A DNA stretch of 64,000 bases from JBBQDZ01 sp038237515 (GCA_038237515.1 JBBRYP010000009.1:18762-82761), one strand, 5' to 3'; numbered from the stretch's first letter, positions 24,802 to 33,634 are shown. Numbers and translations: made by a program. Notes: generated by a model from the letters alone, not told the origin.

Positions 24802-25194
24802 CTACGTCTTCTTCGGCGAGTACTTCGACGGGCACTTCGTGACGAGCGAGTTCGGCACCGCGACGAAGACGCCGCGACGCAGGCTCCCGTCCACCACCGC
24901 GTGCCGCCCGACCTGGAAGAGGTCCGGGACGGAGCCCTTGTAGAGAACCGGCACGCTCACCCGCCCCTTGATGTCACGCAGGCGGAACCGGAGCCCGGCC
25001 GCGTGGGCGTCGCCGCGGACGGGCGCGAGGACAACGCCGGCGAGCGAGACCTTGCCGGCGTGGCCGGGCAGCTGGCTCGGGCGGAGCGAAGCTGTGCCGC
25101 CGCCCGCGATCGAGGTGTAGAGCAGGAAGACTGCGAGGCACGCCGCGACGGAAAGCGCAACCACGAGCCGTGCGGGGCTCTGCTTGCGGGCCAC
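24802..25194 (-). CDS. ccmE: Heme chaperone CcmE, Cys-type
   Basis: A 130-residue protein that carries heme covalently to CcmF. One N-terminal signal anchor (LVVALSVAACLAVFLLYTS) precedes an OB-fold domain (GKVSLAGVVLAPV, FRLRDIKGRVSVPVLYKGSVPDLFQVGRHAVVDG). The heme-binding motif reads LVTKCPSKYSP: a cysteine takes the place of the usual histidine (C-x3-Y rather than H-x3-Y), as known for some archaeal and Desulfovibrio CcmE. The GTG start follows a TACACT box by 6 nt (leaderless). It heads the ccmEF-ccmI-like operon; the heme exporter CcmABCD is not present here. Confidence 0.9.
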   Translation of the reverse strand: MARKQSPARLVVALSVAACLAVFLLYTSIAGGGTASLRPSQLPGHAGKVSLAGVVLAPVRGDAHAAGLRFRLRDIKGRVSVPVLYKGSVPDLFQVGRHAVVDGSLRRGVFVAVPNSLVTKCPSKYSPKKT

Positions 25195-25200
25195 CCCGGG

Positions 25201-25206
25201 AGTGTA
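25201..25206 (-). promoter_or_regulatory. Leaderless -10 box TACACT of ccmE
   Basis: Minus-strand TACACT ends 6 nt before the ccmE GTG at 25194. Confidence 0.5.
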
Positions 25207-25271
25207 GCCTCGGCGGCCCCGATTGCGACGGGATGCGAAGCCACGCCCTGCGGCGCAGCGGCGCCTCGAGC

Positions 25272-25511
25272 CTAGTGGGACGCGCGCGTCGGGCTGCGGT
25301 CCGGGATCCGGTAGCCGTGATCCTCGCAGAGGCTGCCGGGCGCATCCTCTGTCAGCGCGTCGCAGTAGCCCTTGCCGTACGCCGCGCGCATGAAGGCCGC
25401 GACGACGCCGAGGTTCCACTCGTCGATCTCGCATGCCTCCCGCCAGAGGTCCGCGAGACGAAGGTCGATGTCGAGCTCGAGAAGCTCGATCCGAGAGGGG
25501 TCCTTTGCCAT
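25272..25511 (-). CDS. Small protein of unknown function
   Basis: A 79-residue soluble, acidic protein that I do not recognise. The helical core LELDIDLRLADLWREACEIDEWNLGVVAAFMRAAYGKGYCDALTED is followed by a Cys/His tail (GSLCEDHGYRIP) that could bind metal. The real start is the ATG at 25511, because TACGCT ends 6 nt upstream of it (leaderless); the longer frame upstream has no coding character. It is transcribed in the same direction as ccmE, about 77 bp before it. Confidence 0.65.
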   Translation of the reverse strand: MAKDPSRIELLELDIDLRLADLWREACEIDEWNLGVVAAFMRAAYGKGYCDALTEDAPGSLCEDHGYRIPDRSPTRASH

Positions 25512-25517
25512 GGAAAA

Positions 25518-25523
25518 AGCGTA
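25518..25523 (-). promoter_or_regulatory. Leaderless -10 box TACGCT
   Basis: Minus-strand TACGCT ends 6 nt before the ATG at 25511. Confidence 0.5.
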
Positions 25524-25685
25524 GGTCCGGCATCGGACGACATGAGTCGCTTGGCTTCTCGTGCGGAGCGGCGGCTTTTCCGCGCAGCGGCTCCAACCAG
25601 GCGCGTAGTGGGAGGCGGAGGGCGGGGGTGGCTCTTCGCTTCCGAGGGCGGGGCGGGCGGCTTTGCGGCGCAACTAGTCCCACTC

Positions 25686-25770
25686 GGGCGCGGCGAGAGG
25701 CGATGAACGCGAGGGGCGCGATTGAATCGCTTCGCTCCTCCGGGGCTCTCGCCCCCCGAGCCCGCCGGCG
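25686..25770 (-). repeat. Repeat family A, partial inverted copy
   Basis: Read on the minus strand, this segment matches the right end of family A (GGGGGGCGAGAGCCCC, then AGCGATTCAATCGCGCCCCTCGC). It lacks the left two-thirds. Together with the full copy at 25965 it makes an inverted arrangement around about 200 bp. Confidence 0.55.
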
Positions 25771-25816
25771 ACCATGCAGGCGAGAGCAGTTGGACGCTCC
25801 GCCTGCGGCTCCGCTG

Positions 25817-25841
25817 GATGGGGGACTCGGCGTCCCCCATC
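25817..25841. repeat. Perfect 10-bp stem-loop
   Basis: GATGGGGGAC and GTCCCCCATC pair around TCGGC. No gene is seen between 25512 and 26311; this stretch holds hairpins and repeat copies only. Confidence 0.5.
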
Positions 25842-25964
25842 ACCCCCCGCGGCGCAACTGGACTGGGCCTTCGGCCCGCAGATACCAAGGGGAGGCTCCC
25901 AAAGGCAGCGAATCGAGGGACGATCACCCGGGCTGCCGTGACGGGTGGTGGAGAGGTCAACCGA

Positions 25965-26220
25965 CGGTGATGGAGAGCGTCTGTGCACGGAGAACCTCAT
26001 CGGCGAGGATGGAGAACCGTTGGTACGCACGAGCCGGAAGGCGAGTTGCATGTGCCCGGAGGGGGCGAAGGGGGGAACTCCGTTCCCCCCTTGGAGCGGA
26101 GGCGAAGCCGCAGCGATAACTCCTCGAAGGGTGTAGGCAGCCGGGGGGTCTCGGGGGGCGGGAGCCCCCCGGAAGAGCGGAGCGCTCAATTCGCGCCCCT
26201 CGCAAACCCGCCCCTCGCCC
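25965..26220 (+). repeat. Dispersed repeat family A, copy 2
   Basis: The fullest plus-strand copy. It begins GGTGATGGAGAGCGTCTGTG, continues through GAGGGGGCGAAGGGGGGAAC and CGATAACTCCTCGAAGGGTGT, and ends in a GGGGGGC/GCCCCCC hairpin and CAATTCGCGCCCCTCGC. It lies 90 bp before the gene at 26312 and in the same direction. Confidence 0.7.
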
Positions 26221-26299
26221 GCCCCGCCTCTCGCCGAGCCGGGTCGCACGCGTTGCCGTCCGGAAAGCCGCCCGCTCCGGGACGGAGTCCCCTACGAGC

Positions 26300-26305
26300 T
26301 ATCGT
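26300..26305 (+). promoter_or_regulatory. Leaderless -10 box TATCGT
   Basis: TATCGT ends 6 nt before the ATG at 26312. Confidence 0.5.
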
Positions 26306-26311
26306 CGCCGC

Positions 26312-27220
26312 ATGACCCCGACGATCCGCCTCGGGCCTGCGCGCTGCCCGTCTCGAGAGAGTCCCGACGAAGCGATCCGGCTCCTGCTCGAGCGCGGCTA
26401 CACCGCCTGCGAGCTCGACTTCGAGGGCCGGTTCTGGATGGATTACGCGTTCGCGGAGCGCCTCGGCGCGCTCGGGCGCGAGGCGGACATCGCCCTCTCC
26501 GTGCACGCGCCGATCGCCGGGTTCCTCGGCCAGCTGGAGCGCGACAAGAAGCACCGGATGGCCCTCGGCATGCTCGACCATTCCGCGGGACTCGCGGCAG
26601 CGGCCGGCGCCGAGCTCGTCGTCTTCCACCCAGGCTTCCTCCTCGGCCGGGAGCGGCAGGCTGCGCTCGACGCGGTCGTCGAGCAGCTCCGGGAGCTGCG
26701 CGAGCGGCTCGAAGCGAAGGGACGAGCGGTTCCCTTCGGGATCGAGATCATGGGGCGCGTCCGCGAGCTGGGCACCGCCGCGGACGTCTTCTTCGTCGCG
26801 GCGCAGCTGCCCTGGGTGCGTCCCGTGATCGACTTCGCGCACCTCCACGCCGTCACCGACGGCGGTTTCACCGAGGCAGGAGCGTTCGCCGGCGTCCTGG
26901 AGATCGCAGACTCGATCCTCGAGCCGGGGATTCCCTTCCACGTCCACTTCTCCGACATCGCCTACGCGAACCGCAACGAGACGAAGCACCTCTCCTACGG
27001 CGAGGGAACGCTCCGCGCCGGCCCTCTGCGCGAGGCTTTGGCGGCCTGCGAGCGGCCCGCGACGGTGATCAGCGAGTCGCCGGACGAGGCGTCACATCAG
27101 GCGATCGGAGCGGCACTCGCCTCGAGGACTGCCGCGAGCTTGCCCGCTGGAACGAGCTCGAGCAAGCGGCGCGCGAAGGGCTCCGCCTCGTCGCCGCGGT
27201 CACGCTCGACGAGGAACTGA
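26312..27220 (+). CDS. TIM-barrel protein of the AP-endonuclease IV / xylose-isomerase-like family
   Basis: A 302-residue soluble protein. Residues 1-265 form the AP_endonuc_2 barrel: ACELDFEG, LSVHAPI, ELVVFHPGF, FGIEIMGR, VIDFAHLHA and FHVHFSDIAY supply the usual metal-binding His, Glu and Asp positions. It may be a DNA-repair endonuclease IV relative or a sugar isomerase/epimerase. The last 40 residues (RTAASLPAGTSSSKRRAKGSA) have no family character and overlap, antisense, the end of the convergent cyclase gene, as if the original stop were lost. The leaderless ATG start is supported by its -10 box. Confidence 0.78.
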   Translation: MTPTIRLGPARCPSRESPDEAIRLLLERGYTACELDFEGRFWMDYAFAERLGALGREADIALSVHAPIAGFLGQLERDKKHRMALGMLDHSAGLAAAAGAELVVFHPGFLLGRERQAALDAVVEQLRELRERLEAKGRAVPFGIEIMGRVRELGTAADVFFVAAQLPWVRPVIDFAHLHAVTDGGFTEAGAFAGVLEIADSILEPGIPFHVHFSDIAYANRNETKHLSYGEGTLRAGPLREALAACERPATVISESPDEASHQAIGAALASRTAASLPAGTSSSKRRAKGSASSPRSRSTRN

Positions 27221-30060
27221 ACGAGCGCCTCGAGCGGCTCGATCTCGGTCAGCCGGAAGTCCGTTCCCTCGAGCACCTCGAGGGCCTCCCTGAGGAGCGC
27301 CTCGGCCTCTACGTCACGGCCCTGCGCGGCGCGGACGAGCGCGAGCGCGAGGCGCGTAGTCGAGCGGGACGACTGGTCGTGAGGACCGACCGTTCGTCGC
27401 GACTCGAGCGCCACGAGCTCCGCCTCCTCGACCCTTCCCAGACGTACCAGCACCTGCGCGAGGCGCCGCTGGCTCTCGCAGAGCGTCCCTCGATCGCCGA
27501 CCGCCTTGAGTACGCGGATCGAGTCCCTCAGGAGTCGCTCGGCGCGGGGGAGGTCGCCACGCCTTGCCGCTACCTCTCCCAGCAGCATCAGCGACCGCGC
27601 CCGGTGCGTCTCTGCACCGGCCTCCTCGAACAAAGCTCGCGCGTCCTCGAGCGCAGGCTCGGCCTCGTCGAGCTGCCCGAGCAGGAGGTGGAGATCGGCG
27701 ACGCCGCGCCGTGCCCAGGCCCGGTGGACGATGCTGCCGCTCTCCTCGGCCAGCTCGTTGCCCCGCTCGATCAGGGGGCGCGCCTTCTCGTGCTCGAGCC
27801 GCTCGATGTAGAGGTAGGCGAGCCCGTGGGCGGCGCCACCCTCGAGATCCTTGCGACCTAGGTCTCGTGCCATCTCGAGGCTCGCCCGGGTCTGCCTCTC
27901 CGCCTCGCTCAGGTCGCCGACCCACCACGCGATCGTCGAGAGCACCCCCAGCGCGTCGTAGCGCGCCTCGCTTGCCTCGCCGTCCAGCACTTCGAGCGCC
28001 CGCATGGCGAGAGCCCGGGCCCGCGGCAGATCGGCCTCGTGGAGCAGTGCGACGTCTGCCAGAGCGGTCAATGCCCGGCCTTCGGTCGCGCCCTCGCCGG
28101 ATTGCTCGGCCGCCTCCCGGACGAGCTCCATCTCCGCGGACACCGCCGGGAAATCGGAGAGCCGCCAGGCCGCGCGCGCGGCGTGGAAGCGGCGTGGGAG
28201 CGTCGGCTCGAGCTCGACCGCCCGGACGAGGAGGGTGCGGCCCGATCGGTTGGCCTCGCGGGCGAGGGCCCTGCGACCCGCCTGCTCGAGGGCGGCCGCC
28301 GCCTCGGCCGCGAGCGCACGCGGCGCGACGCCGTCGAGCTCCGCCAGCAGTGCCGCCGCCTGATCGAGGTGGTAGGCGCGAATCTCGAGCAGCTCCTCCC
28401 CGGCCCGTTCGCGCAGCCAGCCCGCGAAGCGCTCGTGGTGGCCCGCGCGAGCGGACTTCGAGAGCCCGGAGTAGGCGACCTCGCGGATGAGGACGTGCTT
28501 GAACCGGAAGGCGCGCTCGCCCGTGATCGTCGAGCGCGCCTCTCGCTGCACGAAGTCGCGCAGGAGCAGATCGTCGAGGACGGCGTCGACGTCCAGATCC
28601 TGCGCAAGGTGTCGCATCGCGCCGGCCCAGAAGGTGCGTCCGATGACTGCGGCCCGCTGCAAAAGCGCCTTCTGGTCGCTCCCGAGCCTGTCGATGCGCG
28701 ATGCGATCAGGGCGTGCAGCGTGTCGGGAATCCGGTCGACGAGCGCCTCGCCGCACTCGTCGAGCGCGCGGACCGTCTCCTCGAGGAAGAGCGGGTTGCC
28801 CTCCGTCTTGTCGAAGAGCGCGCGACGGAGCGCCGGCGAGAGCGTCCCGCTCTCCACGAGCGCGTCGACGAGCTCCTCCGACTCCTCGGGCGCCAGGGGC
28901 TCGAGCTCGATCGCCGTTGCTCGCACGCTGCCGCCGCCCCAGCTCGGGTGAACGTCGAGAAGCTCGGCCCGCGCGAGGCACAGCAACATGAGCGGCGCCT
29001 CCCGTACCCAGGCGGCGAGATGCTCGATCAGCTCGAGAAGCGGCTCCTCCGCCCAGTGGATGTCCTCGAAGACGAGGACGATCGGCTGGGCAGCTGCCAG
29101 CTGCTCGAAGAACTCCCGCGCGGCCCACGCGATCTCCTGCTGGGATCGCTCGGCCTCGACCGCCTCGAGCACGCCCGAAGCGAGACCGAGCAGGTCAGCT
29201 ACGGCTTCGTCCTCGCAGCACGCGCGCAGCTTCAGGACCGCTTCCTTCACCGGATCGTCGTCGGAGATGCCCGCCGCGGTCTTCACCATCTCCGCGAGGG
29301 GCCAGTAGGTGATGCCCTCCCCGTAGGGCAGCGCGCGCCCCGTCAGCACGGTCGCGCCCTCGAGACCCGCCACGAACTCGGCCGCCAGACGGCTCTTCCC
29401 CACCCCAGGCTCGCCGTAGACGGTGAAGAGGTGTGCGCGCCCGTTTCGGACTGCGCGCGCGAACGTGTTGTGCAGGAGCTCGAGCTCTTCCTCCCGGGCC
29501 ACGAACCTCACGGTGACGTTTGTCCGGGCGTGAGCGCCGTTACGCGAGGCGCCGAGCACGTGCCAGGTCGCGAGCGGCTCTTCGCGGCCCCGCAGCTCGA
29601 ACGGACCGAGCTCCTCGAGATCGAGCCGCCCCGCCGTGAGGCCGTGCGTGCCCGGCCCGATCAGGATCTGCCCCGGCTTGGCCGCCTGCTGAAGGCGGGC
29701 CGCGACGTTCACCGCCTCGCCTGTCGCGAAGGTGGATTCGGCGTCGTCGACGACGACCTCTCCCGATTCGATCCCGATCCGGCACTCGAGGCCGAGGTCC
29801 ACCACCGACTCCATCGTGGCAAGCGCCGCCCGCACGGCCCGCTCTGCGTCGTCCTCGTGCGCGCGGGGCACCCCGAATGCCGCCATCACGGCGTCGCCGG
29901 CGAACTTCTCGACCATCCCGCCGTGGAGCGCGATGCAGTGCGAGACCTGGTCGAAGAAGCGGTTCACCCGCCGCCGCACGACCTCCGGGTCCGCGATCGC
30001 GACGAACGACGTCGAGCCGACCAGATCGACGAAGAGGACCGTTGCAAGCTTGCGTTCCAC
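27097..30060 (-). CDS. Class III nucleotide cyclase - AAA ATPase - TPR regulator
   Basis: A 987-residue multidomain signalling protein. Residues 1-175 form a class III adenylate/guanylate cyclase domain with both metal aspartates (Asp12 in LFVDLVGS, Asp56 in EKFAGDAVMAAFG) and the catalytic Asn/Arg pair in EAVNVAARLQ, so it may be active. Residues 190-500 form a STAND-like ATPase (Walker A GEPGVGKSRLA, about 216-226; LVFEDIHWAEEPLLELIEHL). The rest, to 970, is a TPR-rich region for partner binding. It starts at a leaderless GTG. The C-terminal 124 bp overlap a convergent gene. Confidence 0.9.
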   Translation of the reverse strand: MERKLATVLFVDLVGSTSFVAIADPEVVRRRVNRFFDQVSHCIALHGGMVEKFAGDAVMAAFGVPRAHEDDAERAVRAALATMESVVDLGLECRIGIESGEVVVDDAESTFATGEAVNVAARLQQAAKPGQILIGPGTHGLTAGRLDLEELGPFELRGREEPLATWHVLGASRNGAHARTNVTVRFVAREEELELLHNTFARAVRNGRAHLFTVYGEPGVGKSRLAAEFVAGLEGATVLTGRALPYGEGITYWPLAEMVKTAAGISDDDPVKEAVLKLRACCEDEAVADLLGLASGVLEAVEAERSQQEIAWAAREFFEQLAAAQPIVLVFEDIHWAEEPLLELIEHLAAWVREAPLMLLCLARAELLDVHPSWGGGSVRATAIELEPLAPEESEELVDALVESGTLSPALRRALFDKTEGNPLFLEETVRALDECGEALVDRIPDTLHALIASRIDRLGSDQKALLQRAAVIGRTFWAGAMRHLAQDLDVDAVLDDLLLRDFVQREARSTITGERAFRFKHVLIREVAYSGLSKSARAGHHERFAGWLRERAGEELLEIRAYHLDQAAALLAELDGVAPRALAAEAAAALEQAGRRALAREANRSGRTLLVRAVELEPTLPRRFHAARAAWRLSDFPAVSAEMELVREAAEQSGEGATEGRALTALADVALLHEADLPRARALAMRALEVLDGEASEARYDALGVLSTIAWWVGDLSEAERQTRASLEMARDLGRKDLEGGAAHGLAYLYIERLEHEKARPLIERGNELAEESGSIVHRAWARRGVADLHLLLGQLDEAEPALEDARALFEEAGAETHRARSLMLLGEVAARRGDLPRAERLLRDSIRVLKAVGDRGTLCESQRRLAQVLVRLGRVEEAELVALESRRTVGPHDQSSRSTTRLALALVRAAQGRDVEAEALLREALEVLEGTDFRLTEIEPLEALVQFLVERDRGDEAEPFARRLLELVPAGKLAAVLEASAAPIA

Positions 30061-30066
30061 GCCCTA

Positions 30067-30072
30067 AGTGTA
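30067..30072 (-). promoter_or_regulatory. Leaderless -10 box TACACT
   Basis: Minus-strand TACACT ends 6 nt before the GTG at 30060. Confidence 0.5.
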
Positions 30073-30145
30073 GAAACGGCAGGCGCCGGCGCGGGCTTCC
30101 CTCGCGGTGGCCGGTGCCGGGGTTGCCGAAGGCACACGATGTCGA

Positions 30146-31441
30146 TCAACGCAGCGGTGCGAGCGCCTCGAGCGCGTCGAAGATGTCGGCCTTCGCCTGC
30201 TGCGGGCCGAGCACCGCGACCGACCGGTCCCCACGCTCGACCTCGCCGACGACGCCGCCTGCGGTCGTCAAGTAGAAGCGGACGACTCCACCCCGGCTGA
30301 GCGGGATCGTCTTTGCCGGCACATACCGGTCCGCGACCACCTCCGGCGGCACGACCCGCCGGTAGTTCCACACGGTGAGGCTGTCGCCGTACCGGAGCAA
30401 GTACCCGTCGCCGGCGTTCCAGCGAACGCGAACGACTTGCCTCAAACGCTCGCCGTGGTAGCTGGGCCCGACCCACTGGAGCGGAGGCCGGACTTTCCGG
30501 GCTGCTCCCGGCGTCAACGCCTGCCGCCCCACCTCTCTCAGCACACGACCGGGAGCCACCCGCTCGACGACCCGGATGCCCGTGGGTGCGCGAAGGTCGA
30601 AAGCGCCGCGGGCGGCACCCCGAGGAAAGCTGCGGAACCGCGTGACGACGATGCGGGAGAACGGCGGACGGCCGGGCTCCCGCCAGACGATCAGCCTCGG
30701 CAGGTACGACGCCGCGTCGATCGTCACCACCTGCTCTATGCGAGCGGTGTCGGGAAGCGCCTGGGCGGGCAGGATCAGGCGGTAGGCGCTTCGGCCTCGA
30801 TAGGTGATCCGCGAGGTCTCGCCGCGCCGCTGCTGGAGCGCTCGCCGGTAGAGCTCGATCGGATCGACGAGCTCCGCACAGCCGCTTCCGAACGCCCGGC
30901 AGCTCGGGCCGACGACGACCACGTCCTGAGCGATGTCGTACCGGCTGACGCGCCCACGCTCGAGGAGCGTCGCCGCGACACGCCTACCGTGGACGAACTG
31001 GTTCCAGATCACGCGCCGGCCGTCGGAGTCGATCCAGCCCGACCGCGTCGAGACCGGAAAATCGCCGGCGCCGACGGGCTCGATCCGCTCGACCACGTGC
31101 AGCACCCGCGGGGGACCGAGTGCCGCGGCAGCTCTCCCCTCGATGTCGAGCCCGCCGCCGCGGACGAGGAACGCGAGCGCCGCTGCGCCTCCGAGCACGA
31201 CGGCGAGGCCCACGCCGGACGCAGCGAGTCGCAGCCGGTGTGGTCGCGCTGCCGGCGCGACCCGCGGTAGCGACCGTGCGAGCGCCCGCTCGACCTCCGC
31301 CTCGCCGACCTCTTCGCGGGCGGCGTCCGCCGCGCGCGACAGCACGAGCGCGAGGCGGCCGGCCTCCCCCTCGCCGGCCTCGCGTCCGTCCAGCACGCGG
31401 GCGAGCCTCGCCGCGACGGATCGCTCCTCACGCACGGGCAC
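30146..31441 (-). CDS. Membrane protein, probable anti-sigma partner
   Basis: A 431-residue protein that I do not recognise by family. A charged cytoplasmic N-terminus of about 75 residues (REERSVAARLARVLDG ... EVERALARSL) precedes one membrane helix (LAASGVGLAVVLGGAAALAFLV, about 78-99) and a large outer domain (100-431) rich in beta strands. This is the layout of many anti-sigma factors and of RsgI-like sensors. Its start overlaps the ECF sigma gene by 14 bp, so the two are co-translated. The function as sigma regulator is inferred from position and topology only. Confidence 0.7.
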   Translation of the reverse strand: MPVREERSVAARLARVLDGREAGEGEAGRLALVLSRAADAAREEVGEAEVERALARSLPRVAPAARPHRLRLAASGVGLAVVLGGAAALAFLVRGGGLDIEGRAAAALGPPRVLHVVERIEPVGAGDFPVSTRSGWIDSDGRRVIWNQFVHGRRVAATLLERGRVSRYDIAQDVVVVGPSCRAFGSGCAELVDPIELYRRALQQRRGETSRITYRGRSAYRLILPAQALPDTARIEQVVTIDAASYLPRLIVWREPGRPPFSRIVVTRFRSFPRGAARGAFDLRAPTGIRVVERVAPGRVLREVGRQALTPGAARKVRPPLQWVGPSYHGERLRQVVRVRWNAGDGYLLRYGDSLTVWNYRRVVPPEVVADRYVPAKTIPLSRGGVVRFYLTTAGGVVGEVERGDRSVAVLGPQQAKADIFDALEALAPLR

Positions 31442-31964
31442 GGATCCCTTCCCTCTCCAGCGACTCCTGCAGCTGCCGGCCCGCGCGCAGCAGGGCCATC
31501 TGGCAGGCTCCTACGCTCCGGCCCGTGAGCCTGGCGACCTCGGCGAACGGATAGCCCTCGACGAGCCGCAGGTGGACGAGCAGCTGGTGCTGCGGCGAGA
31601 GCTCCGCGAGCGCGCGCCGCAGAGCCTCGCGCTCGGCGACCGTCTCGAGGCGATCCGGTGCCTCCTCGCGAGCCGCGACCTCGGGCGCAGATACCTCCCT
31701 GCCGCGCTTGCTCACCGTGTCGGCTGCCATGTTGGCCGCGACCCGGTAGAGCCAGGCGAGAACCGGCCGACCCTGCCAGCGCAGCCGCGGGACGCGGCGG
31801 AAGGCCTCCACGAAGACCTCCGATGCGAGTTCGGCCGCGTCGTCGCGGGAGCCGAGCCGCACCGACAGGTAGCGCACGATCTCGGCGTAGTGGGCGCGGA
31901 ACAGCGCGTCGAAGTCGTCCTGCTCACGGCGGAAGCGTCGAAGCTCGAGGGGATCGTCCTGCAC
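31428..31964 (-). CDS. ECF-family RNA polymerase sigma factor
   Basis: A 178-residue sigma factor. Region 2 is FDALFRAHYAEIVRYLSVRLGSRDDAAELASEVFVEAFRRV ... AWLYRVAANMAAD (about 18-83). Region 4 is ALAELSPQHQLLVHLRLVEGYPFAEVARLTGRSVGACQMALLRAGRQL (about 118-166), with the HTH at EVARLTGRSVGA. The GTG start has GGGGCGA upstream. It sits between an exported protein of unknown function (7 bp upstream) and a putative anti-sigma factor (overlapping), giving a three-gene stress-response operon. Confidence 0.92.
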   Translation of the reverse strand: MQDDPLELRRFRREQDDFDALFRAHYAEIVRYLSVRLGSRDDAAELASEVFVEAFRRVPRLRWQGRPVLAWLYRVAANMAADTVSKRGREVSAPEVAAREEAPDRLETVAEREALRRALAELSPQHQLLVHLRLVEGYPFAEVARLTGRSVGACQMALLRAGRQLQESLEREGIRARA

Positions 31965-31971
31965 TCGCCCC

Positions 31972-33558
31972 TCAGGTCGGCAGCGTCCGGACTCCGGCGG
32001 CCCGGCGGCGTACGAAGCCGGGCTCCAGAAAGGTCGCGGCGATCGTCCCGCCGGCTGAGGCCGCGGTCGTCGACGAGGGGAAGGCAGCGGCCGGAACCGG
32101 CGGAAGTCCGGCGGCCTCGCGCCGGAGGCGCTCCGCGAGCGGTGGCGAGATCCGGACGCGCCCGTCCGGGCGGAGCAGGACGTGCGCCCTCGGCAGGTAG
32201 CTCAGGAGCGAGCCCTCGACCGACCACGGATTCGGGTGCTTCCAGAGGATTTGAACCACGAGCGCCGACTCGGTCTCGCGCGGCAGGCCCACCTCGGCGA
32301 GGGGCCCGAGGAGGGCGAGGTACGGCGCAGGGTCGGCCGCGCGGTGCGTCCCGAGGAAGACCGCCCTCGCTTCCGGCGCAGGGAAGGGCTTCAAGCCTCG
32401 CGCCGCCGCGCGCAGACGGGCGAGTTCACGTGGCGCCGGCTGAGACCAGCCGGCGAACCCGCCGCTCTCGTCGTCGGCGAGCCATGCCCCCGAGCCGGGC
32501 ACGAACCAGGCTCGGGTGTGCGCGACGATGCGCCCCCGTTCGTCGGCGTAGCCGATCCTGACGCGGTAATGGCTTCCGGGCTCGGGTGCGCGGGAGGAAT
32601 CCAGCCGAAGGCCGCGCCGCGATGCCACCCGGAGAGCGGCGTTTGGCGAGACCGACCTGCACCCCGTCGGGCGACAGACCTGGAGCGAAGCGATCTCCTT
32701 CGCCGCCGCAGCCCCGGCGAGGACGAGGGCGAAGGTGACGAACGTCGTCCCGAGGCCCACCGCCCGGGCATGCGCGAGGCGGCGGCGGCGCGACGCGAGG
32801 ACGAGCCCGAGCGGCCCGACGCCTAGTGCCAGGGCGCCCGTCGCCAGTGCCACGGTCGCCCACGGAAAAGGATCCGCCGGGGTGGTGGGCGGCAGCCCCG
32901 CAGCCTCGCGCTCGATCCCGACGGCGAGCTCTTCGGGAACCCGGACGTAACCGTTCGCGCCGAAGAGGATGCGTTGCCGGGGGTAATACACGAACAGCTC
33001 CTGCGCCGACCACGGGTTCCTGCCTCGCCAGTGGAGCGTGATGTAGATGGACCTGCCGGTCGGGGGAGACCCCGGGAGACGCCGAAGGCCGAGGAGCGAC
33101 GCGTAGGCAGCCGGCTCGCGCGAGGGGTGCGCACCGACCCGGACACTGGTGAGGCGCGGAGGTGCGTACGGATCGAGGCCGCGGGTCGCGCGCCGAAGCG
33201 CCGCGGCCTGCCTAGCGCCGGCGCGCCCCCAGGCCTGAGCCTGGCCACGCTCGTCCTCGGGGCGCAGCAGGCCGGGTGCGGCCACGAAGTACGACCGGAA
33301 CGCCTCGAAGAGCCGGCGGCCGTCGCGGGCGTAGAACCGGACGACGTAGTAGCTCTGCGGCGAGGCCGCAGGCACCTCGGACACCGGCGACGAGGTTCCG
33401 TACGGGCCGGCGCCGAACGCGCGCGCAGCGGACGCGCCGATCTCCCTGCAGGCGGACGCGCCGCACACCTCGACGGCACCGATCTCCTTCGCGCCCGCAG
33501 CTGGGACGACCAGGCTCGCTCCCACCAGGGCCCCGCCTGCAGCGATCCAGTTCCTCAT
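31972..33558 (-). CDS. Exported protein made of two tandem homologous units
   Basis: A 528-residue protein that I do not recognise. It is an internal duplication. Unit 1 (1-250) has a signal peptide then AKEIGAVEVCGASACREIGASAA; unit 2 (about 275-500) has its own hydrophobic segment (GTTFVTFALVLAGAAAA) then AKEIASLQVCRPTGCRSVSPNAA. Both contain LDPYAPPRL/LKPFPAPEA, NPWS and GLPP-V/T at matching places, and paired Cys near the start. A membrane helix (about 232-252) ends unit 1. The second signal-like segment suggests fusion of two once-separate genes. A strong Shine-Dalgarno (GAGGAGGAAG) precedes the ATG. It is the first gene of the ECF sigma operon. Confidence 0.75.
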   Translation of the reverse strand: MRNWIAAGGALVGASLVVPAAGAKEIGAVEVCGASACREIGASAARAFGAGPYGTSSPVSEVPAASPQSYYVVRFYARDGRRLFEAFRSYFVAAPGLLRPEDERGQAQAWGRAGARQAAALRRATRGLDPYAPPRLTSVRVGAHPSREPAAYASLLGLRRLPGSPPTGRSIYITLHWRGRNPWSAQELFVYYPRQRILFGANGYVRVPEELAVGIEREAAGLPPTTPADPFPWATVALATGALALGVGPLGLVLASRRRRLAHARAVGLGTTFVTFALVLAGAAAAKEIASLQVCRPTGCRSVSPNAALRVASRRGLRLDSSRAPEPGSHYRVRIGYADERGRIVAHTRAWFVPGSGAWLADDESGGFAGWSQPAPRELARLRAAARGLKPFPAPEARAVFLGTHRAADPAPYLALLGPLAEVGLPRETESALVVQILWKHPNPWSVEGSLLSYLPRAHVLLRPDGRVRISPPLAERLRREAAGLPPVPAAAFPSSTTAASAGGTIAATFLEPGFVRRRAAGVRTLPT

Positions 33559-33634
33559 CGTCTTCCTCCTCGTCGGATATTCGACCTATCCGCGACCGGA
33601 GGGCAAACCTCACAGACCGCCGAGGGGCGGCAGT

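Noticed and set aside
20943..24842. A 1299-codon plus-strand open frame
   Set aside because: It lies antisense to the M23, ccmI-like and ccmF genes, whose motifs and overlaps are unmistakable; its own product is low-complexity and charged.
20889..26220. CRISPR array in the repeated regions
   Set aside because: Copies are few, long and kilobases apart, with no short regular repeats, spacers or cas genes.
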